Below are positions 33,747 to 38,517 of a DNA stretch of 38,517 bases, piece after piece. The DNA is taken from NCBI GenBank assembly GCA_965120415.1, contig CBCPNA010000050.1:1-38517 (forward strand), given 5' to 3'. This DNA comes from CBCPNA01 sp965120415 (GTDB lineage: Bacteria > Bacillota > Clostridia > Lachnospirales > CAG-274). The position numbers and the translations under genes are program-made. A model generated the notes under the pieces. The model was not told the origin of the DNA. It saw only the letters and a list, made by a program, of their open reading frames with translations, and did not search any database. Each line of letters begins with the position of its first letter. The first letter of the stretch is position 1.

Positions 33747-35018
33747 ATGGCATCAAAAAGTGAGGATATAAAAGTAGTTTGTTCTTTTTGTGGTAAAACT
33801 CAAAATGAAGTAAAAAAACTTGTAGCGGGGCCTAAAAAAATCTACATTTGTGATGAATGTGTAGATTTATGTGCTCAAATTATGTATGAAGAATTTAGCG
33901 AAGAGCCACGCCTATCTTTTGAAAATTTTATTTTAAACCTAGATTTACCTAAACCTAAAGAAATTAAAAAAAATTTAGATGAATATGTTATAGGGCAAAA
34001 TAACGCAAAAAAAGCGCTTGCTGTTGCAGTTTATAATCATTATAAAAGAATTACTACAAACGAAAACAATGCAAACAACACAAATAACACAGACGATGTA
34101 GAAATACAAAAAAGCAATATTTTGCTTATAGGTCCAACCGGAGTAGGTAAAACCTTACTAGCCCAGACTTTAGCAAGATTTTTAGATGTACCTTTTGCTA
34201 TAGCAGATGCAACAACGTTAACAGAGGCTGGATATGTCGGCGAAGATGTAGAAAATATTCTTTTAAAAATTGTTCAAGCGGCTGATTTTGACGTTGAAAA
34301 GGCTCAAAAAGGTATTATTTATATAGACGAAATAGACAAAATTGCAAGGAAGTCTGAAAACCCATCTATAACAAGAGATGTAAGCGGCGAAGGGGTGCAA
34401 CAAGCTTTATTAAAAATTTTGGAAGGTACAGTTGCTTCTGTTCCACCACAAGGGGGCAGAAAGCACCCTCACCAAGAGTTTATACCTGTAGATACATCTA
34501 ACATATTATTTATATGCAGTGGTGCTTTTAGTGGGCTTGAAAAGATTATAGAAAAAAGAATAAAAAATAAGGTAATAGGATTTGGGGCAGATGTTAATTC
34601 TTCAGCAATTAAAGACGATATATTAAAAGAGGTAACAACAGCCGATTTGCAAAAATTTGGGCTTATACCAGAGCTTATAGGGAGGATGCCTGTTGTTGTA
34701 ACTTTAGAAAGCTTGACAGAAGATTCTTTAGTATCTATATTAAAAACTCCCAAAAATGCATTATTAAAGCAATATCAGTATCTTTTAAAGCTGGATAATG
34801 TTGATTTAGAATTTACAGAAGATGCTGTTAAAGCTATTGCAAAAAAAGCATTAACCCAAAAGACTGGTGCGAGGGGGCTTAGGTCTATAGTTGAAAGCTT
34901 TATTACAGATATTATGTATGAAATACCATCAAACGATGAAATAGAAAAATGCATTATTAATGAAAAGGTTATAGATAAAAAAGAACAGCCAACTTTTGTG
35001 TATAAAAAAGCACAATAG
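33747..35018 (+). CDS. clpX: ATP-dependent Clp protease ATP-binding subunit ClpX
   Basis: ClpX unfolds proteins and passes them to ClpP. The 423-aa protein has an N-terminal zinc domain (Cys12, Cys15, Cys35, Cys38), Walker A GPTGVGKT (129-136), Walker B IIYIDEIDKIA, and VSGEGVQQALLKILEG. The IGF loop that docks on ClpP is also present (NKVIGFGAD). A short Asn-rich insert (about 106-116) precedes Walker A. The open frame begins at 33681, but ATG 33747 has GAAAGGA (33732-33738) and starts the conserved sequence. In the 174-bp gap to clpP, TTTTAGATATTA is repeated twice in tandem (33617-33640). In many Clostridia lon follows; here it does not. Confidence 0.97.
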   Translation: MASKSEDIKVVCSFCGKTQNEVKKLVAGPKKIYICDECVDLCAQIMYEEFSEEPRLSFENFILNLDLPKPKEIKKNLDEYVIGQNNAKKALAVAVYNHYKRITTNENNANNTNNTDDVEIQKSNILLIGPTGVGKTLLAQTLARFLDVPFAIADATTLTEAGYVGEDVENILLKIVQAADFDVEKAQKGIIYIDEIDKIARKSENPSITRDVSGEGVQQALLKILEGTVASVPPQGGRKHPHQEFIPVDTSNILFICSGAFSGLEKIIEKRIKNKVIGFGADVNSSAIKDDILKEVTTADLQKFGLIPELIGRMPVVVTLESLTEDSLVSILKTPKNALLKQYQYLLKLDNVDLEFTEDAVKAIAKKALTQKTGARGLRSIVESFITDIMYEIPSNDEIEKCIINEKVIDKKEQPTFVYKKAQ

Positions 35019-35100
35019 GTTTAAGCATATTTCTTCTTTATTGTTTATTTTGGCGCATTTATTTTTTGCGATAACATATTAATAAGAATAATAATGCTTT

Positions 35101-35130
35101 AGCTTCGCTTTTTAGGCGGGGCTTTTTTTA
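35101..35130 (+). terminator. terminator after clpX
   Basis: AGCTTCGC and GCGGGGCT pair over 8 bp (two G-T pairs) with a 7-base loop and then a run of seven T. It ends the tig-clpP-clpX group. The stretch 35019-35100 holds nothing else I recognise. Confidence 0.8.
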
Positions 35131-35168
35131 TTTGTTTTTTAAAATAAAATATTTTTTTCAAAAAGGTA

Positions 35169-35197
35169 TTGACATAATATGTAAAATATGTTAAAAT
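35169..35197 (+). promoter_or_regulatory. strong promoter of the double-glycine peptide gene
   Basis: TTGACA (35169-35174) and TAAAAT (35192-35197) are exactly 17 bp apart, with a TGT extension before the -10. The -35 is a perfect consensus. It is the clearest promoter between clpX and the surface-protein gene. It could serve both the small peptide ORF and, by read-through, the surface protein. Confidence 0.8.
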
Positions 35198-35228
35198 TAC
35201 ATAAAATAAAAGAAAAGGAGTGATTTTT

Positions 35229-35327
35229 ATGAGGATGATTGCAAATAATAATGAGCTTTTACCGGTAAATATGCCAAAAGGTAATGAATTACCAAATATT
35301 GCCGGGGGGGGGTTATCAATTATTTAG
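35229..35327 (+). CDS. short peptide with double-glycine leader, coding region broken by a G9 tract
   Basis: As given, the frame encodes 32 aa and stops at TAG 35325-35327. It has a very strong AAAGGAG site and promoter. The sequence GNELPNIAGGG exactly fits the secretion leader rule E(-8) L(-7) x x I(-4) x G G used by C39 peptidase-ABC exporters for bacteriocins and signal peptides. In the present frame only GLSII follows the GG. The nine G at 35304-35312 lie exactly at this cleavage point. One G fewer would give 67 aa (stop 35431-35433), hydrophobic with two Cys. One G more would give 63 aa (stop 35417-35419), also with two Cys. No exporter or immunity gene is in the window. It may be a peptide precursor, a phase-variable gene, a remnant or a sequencing slip. 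Confidence 0.6.
   Translation: MRMIANNNELLPVNMPKGNELPNIAGGGLSII
35304..35312. repeat. G9 homopolymer inside the peptide ORF
   Basis: Nine consecutive G in a genome near 30% G+C. The tract encodes the Gly-Gly-Gly at the predicted leader cleavage site. Such tracts slip during replication and switch frames. Confidence 0.95.
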
Positions 35328-35487
35328 ACAACTCTTTCAACTCTTTTTTACTAAAGCTTGCTTTATGTGCAAAAAGCTTTATATACAGAGTGTGTTTTTT
35401 TGGAGAATTATCAAATTGACAATATTTTTTTGATAATATTTTTCAAATTTAACGATGTATATTTTGTGCATAAAGGAGGCTTTTGTT
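35328..35487 (+). promoter_or_regulatory. leader region between the peptide ORF and the surface-protein gene
   Basis: It holds two hairpin candidates: AAAGCTTGC with GCAA and GCTTT (35353-35380), and AATATT-TTTTTGAT-AATATT, about 35421-35440, with a T-run after it. No clear second promoter was found. TATATT at 35459 has no fitting -35 box. The region could carry the C-terminal part of the peptide in the other two frames. Confidence 0.4.
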
Positions 35488-38400
35488 ATGAAGAAAAAGG
35501 TTAAGATGAAAAAGGCACTTTCTTTAGGCATTGTGGGGGTTATGGCGCTTTCGGCAGCTGGAGTTACTAACGAAAAGCTTACCCTTGCAAATAGCACAGA
35601 AAGTAGCGCAGAAATATCTCAAGATATGATAGAAGGAAACAAAGAAGATAATAATGATACAGATATAGAAGATGAGCAGGAAAGTAGCCAAAATGATATA
35701 TATTATAATTTAGAAGATGAAGGTATAACAGAAACAAGCATAGAGGAAGGAGATGGATACGCAGTATCGTTTTTGAGCGAAGATTATGAAGTGTCTGCTT
35801 TATCAGAAGTAGAAGAGTATCTATATGTGAATATTAAGGAGTATATTACTGTAGATAGTAATGGAATGATAACTGCGATAGATAGTACTGGTAAAGAGGC
35901 AATTAAAGGAAAGATTATGGTAATACCAAAAGAGAAAGATGGACAAACGATAAAAGGAATAGCCGATGCTTATACTCAGACAGCTGGTGTTTTTTATGAG
36001 TGTGAGATGATAGGAGTGGTATGTGAAGAAGGGAGCCAGTTGGAAAGCATAGGGTATGCTGCATTTATGTTTTGTAGATCATTAGAAATCATAGATTTGC
36101 CAAGCGCAACAAGCTTAGCTACGTATGCATTTACTGGGTGTACATCATTAGAAAGCATAGATATGCCAAGTGTAACAAGCATGGAGACTACGGTTTTCTC
36201 AGGTTGCCAAAAATTAAAAAGCATAAGTTTTCCAAGTTTAACAAGTTTAGGAAGTTCAGTTTTTCGTAATTGTACATCATTGGAAAGCATAGATATGACA
36301 GAAGATATGCCAAATGTAACAAGCATAGGCACAGCATTTAGTGAGTGTACAGGATTAAAAAGTCTAAAGATATCAACAGCTATGACAAGCATAGAAAATT
36401 ATGCATTTTCTGGATGTACATCATTAGAAAGCATAGATATACCAAATATATCAACCATAACAAGCATAGGAACTAACGCATTTGCTAACTGTAGCTCATT
36501 AGTAAGCCTAGATTTCCCAAGCGTAACAAGCATAGGGGAGAAAGCATTTTCTGGATGTAGTGCATTAGTAAGCGTAAATTTACCAAGCGTAACAAGCATA
36601 GGAGAGAGTGTATTTGAATATTGCAGTGCATTAGAAAATATATATCTACCAAACTTAATAGAGGTACCAAGGTATACATTTCAGAGTTGTACATCATTAA
36701 AAAATGTATATCTACCAAAAGTAACAAGCCTATACTATTGTTTATTTGATAGTTGTAATATATCAACTCTAATATTAGGAAGTAATTTAACAACTGTAGA
36801 GACGGGTGTATTTGAATATTGTTCTTCTATAAGTACTATTATTATTGATAAATCAGAAAGTGAATGTGAAAAATTAGGCTTAAAAAAAGAAGTAAGTAGT
36901 ATTTGTAGTGAAATTTATACTAATGAATATTTTGCTAAGATTTCTTTAGAAGATGGAGAAGAAAGTATTTTGGTATACAATGAAGATGCTAGTTTTGTAC
37001 ATAATGGAGATGAGGTAACATTTAGTAATGGTGCTAATATAAAAGCAGATGAAACAATAACTGTATCAGAGGGTACTACTACAGATAAAACTAATGGTGA
37101 TACAACTATTCTAGCAAATGGAAGTCTGAAAATTGCAGATAGTACAACGGTAGAAACAGGAACAGATACAGCTACATTTAGCTTAAAATCAGATGGTTCT
37201 GTAACATTAAAAGATAATGCTAGTATTTTAAAAAATTTGGATAATAGTATAGAAATAATAATAGCAGGAACGACGGTAACGAAAGATGGAGTGGAAACAG
37301 GGGATAGTATACAATTTCCAACAGGTACTACTGTATCAAGCACAGCTGGAGAGCTAGAAGTGCCTATAAATGAGGGTATAAACCTTATAGATGGTTCTAC
37401 GCTACAATTAGGTACAGAAAGTGCGAGCACAAGGAGCAAAAGAAGTGTAGATAGTAATACAAGTACAGTAACATTTGATAAAGATGCAACTTTAAGCATA
37501 ACAGATAGTGCAACAATAACTACAGATAGTGAAAAAATAATTACAGAAGGTGATATAACAGTAGCTACAGATGGTATTGTAACAATAGATACAGATGCAA
37601 CTGTAACAATAACAGATACGGAAGAAAAAGTATCAATTAACTTGCCAGATACTACTGATTTAACATTAGATAGAGATACATCAGAGGGAACAATTGATAT
37701 ATCAGGGTTAGATAAAGATATCACAGTATCCAATGGTGCCAAAACATTGACTATTGAGGGAAGAGAAACTACAATAAATACTGGAAGTATCACATTAAAT
37801 TCAGACTGTAGCGCAGAAATAAAAACTACAGGTGAGATGAAAGCTCCTGGGGGTACGATAGATTTTGGAGATACAAATACTACACTATTTATGAACACAG
37901 AGGGCGACGTAACTTTACAAGATGTAGGAACGATAACAACAGCGAAAGTTACAGTAAAAAATGCGCCAGCAGAAACTATATTGTTAAGCGATGGTACGAT
38001 AATATTACCAAAAGGTGGTACAATAGTAATATCAGATGGAACAGAAATAACAGTACCAGAAAATACTGAAATAACTTCTGAAGGTACAATAATACTTCCA
38101 TCAGATAGCGAGCTAACTATACCAGGTATAGGTATAATAAGACCAGAGGTAGATGAAAACGACAACCCTATTGTGTCAGTTGATGAAGATAATAATATAA
38201 CCTTGCCAAACGGTGGATATATCGTAACAGAAGAGGGCGAAATAACCTTGCCATCAGGCAGTATAGTAAACCCAGACGGCACGATAACAATACCATCAGA
38301 TGGAGAAATAATATTACCAGATGGAAGTATCGTAAAACCAAATCCAAATGAAGAGGGCGAAATAATAATAACAGTTGATAAAGACGGAAATATGACGCTT

Positions 38401-38517
38401 CCAGAGGGGGGAACGATAACAAAACCAGAGGGCGAGATTGTTTTAGTACCACCAGGGGGAACAGTTAGCATAGATGGCTCTGTAACAACGGCAGACGGCG
38501 AAGAAGGGGGCATAACC
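35488..38517 (+). CDS. BspA-like leucine-rich-repeat surface protein (runs off window)
   Basis: The open frame covers 1010 codons and has no stop before the edge. It starts with a signal peptide (MKKKVKMKKALSLGIVGVMA ...), then an acidic low-complexity stretch. From about residue 180 to 450 come ten or more BspA-type (LRR_5) repeats, such as FSGCTSLESIDIPNI and FANCSSLVSLDFPSVTSIG. Such repeats form a curved binding surface and are common in adhesins of gut and oral bacteria. From about 480 on there are many short beta repeats (for example GTIILPKGGTIVISDGTEIT) that suggest a parallel beta-helix stalk. The end, and thus any cell-wall anchor, is not seen. AAAGGAGG (35472-35479) supports ATG 35488. 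Function is inferred from repeats only. Confidence 0.88.
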   Translation, partial: MKKKVKMKKALSLGIVGVMALSAAGVTNEKLTLANSTESSAEISQDMIEGNKEDNNDTDIEDEQESSQNDIYYNLEDEGITETSIEEGDGYAVSFLSEDYEVSALSEVEEYLYVNIKEYITVDSNGMITAIDSTGKEAIKGKIMVIPKEKDGQTIKGIADAYTQTAGVFYECEMIGVVCEEGSQLESIGYAAFMFCRSLEIIDLPSATSLATYAFTGCTSLESIDMPSVTSMETTVFSGCQKLKSISFPSLTSLGSSVFRNCTSLESIDMTEDMPNVTSIGTAFSECTGLKSLKISTAMTSIENYAFSGCTSLESIDIPNISTITSIGTNAFANCSSLVSLDFPSVTSIGEKAFSGCSALVSVNLPSVTSIGESVFEYCSALENIYLPNLIEVPRYTFQSCTSLKNVYLPKVTSLYYCLFDSCNISTLILGSNLTTVETGVFEYCSSISTIIIDKSESECEKLGLKKEVSSICSEIYTNEYFAKISLEDGEESILVYNEDASFVHNGDEVTFSNGANIKADETITVSEGTTTDKTNGDTTILANGSLKIADSTTVETGTDTATFSLKSDGSVTLKDNASILKNLDNSIEIIIAGTTVTKDGVETGDSIQFPTGTTVSSTAGELEVPINEGINLIDGSTLQLGTESASTRSKRSVDSNTSTVTFDKDATLSITDSATITTDSEKIITEGDITVATDGIVTIDTDATVTITDTEEKVSINLPDTTDLTLDRDTSEGTIDISGLDKDITVSNGAKTLTIEGRETTINTGSITLNSDCSAEIKTTGEMKAPGGTIDFGDTNTTLFMNTEGDVTLQDVGTITTAKVTVKNAPAETILLSDGTIILPKGGTIVISDGTEITVPENTEITSEGTIILPSDSELTIPGIGIIRPEVDENDNPIVSVDEDNNITLPNGGYIVTEEGEITLPSGSIVNPDGTITIPSDGEIILPDGSIVKPNPNEEGEIIITVDKDGNMTLPEGGTITKPEGEIVLVPPGGTVSIDGSVTTADGEEGGIT

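Noticed and set aside
35353..35400. Hairpin plus later T-run as a standard terminator after the peptide ORF
   Set aside because: The T-run starts about 14 bases after the stem, too far for an intrinsic terminator.
36915..38513. A 532-codon open frame on the minus strand
   Set aside because: It lies exactly opposite the repeat region of the surface protein. The protein is a monotonous Ser/Val/Pro/Ile run created by the complementary codons; it has no ribosome site and no family features.

Overview
The window is about 30% G+C by eye and reads as the chromosome of an anaerobic, spore-forming, Gram-positive bacterium of the Clostridia. The main reasons are the sporulation genes yabP and yabQ next to divIC, the presence of both DnaE and PolC replicative polymerases, the MEP isoprenoid genes, strong AGGAGG-type ribosome sites, frequent TTG starts, and an Rrf2/IscS/IscU sulfur operon. 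I cannot name the species.

Layout, left to right. A cut-off IS3-type transposase OrfA lies at the left edge (minus). Then come dnaE (minus) and, divergently, yabP-yabQ-divIC (plus). These converge on dacF, which follows uppP (both minus). After a 470-bp leader region comes a long plus-strand block, uppS-cdsA-dxr-rseP-ispG-polC, covering lipid carrier, phospholipid and isoprenoid precursor synthesis plus DNA replication. A 54-codon unknown gene lies opposite. Next is an iscR-iscS-iscU-mnmA operon for Fe-S clusters and tRNA thiolation. A CPA2-type cation/proton antiporter follows, flanked by two inverted copies of a hairpin-rich dispersed repeat. A SpoIID-like/peptidoglycan-binding protein and uvrC complete this part.

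The right third has a copper operon (csoR-copA, minus) with a CsoR-like operator over its promoter, an iron-sulfur flavoprotein (minus), a tannase-like secreted lipoprotein, a PAP2 phosphatase, and the protein quality-control set tig-clpP-clpX. After the clpX terminator the conserved core ends. A strong promoter drives a 33-codon ORF with a perfect double-glycine leader motif interrupted by a run of nine G. Then a BspA-like leucine-rich-repeat surface protein runs off the right edge.

Most of the window is ordinary core genome. The parts that deserve attention are the short double-glycine peptide gene with its G9 tract (a possible phase-variable secreted peptide or leader switch upstream of a surface protein), and the inverted repeat pair around the antiporter. 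Other smaller points are the 54-aa minus-strand gene, the tandem 15-mer in front of uppS, and the tannase-like lipoprotein. No tRNA, rRNA or CRISPR array was seen.
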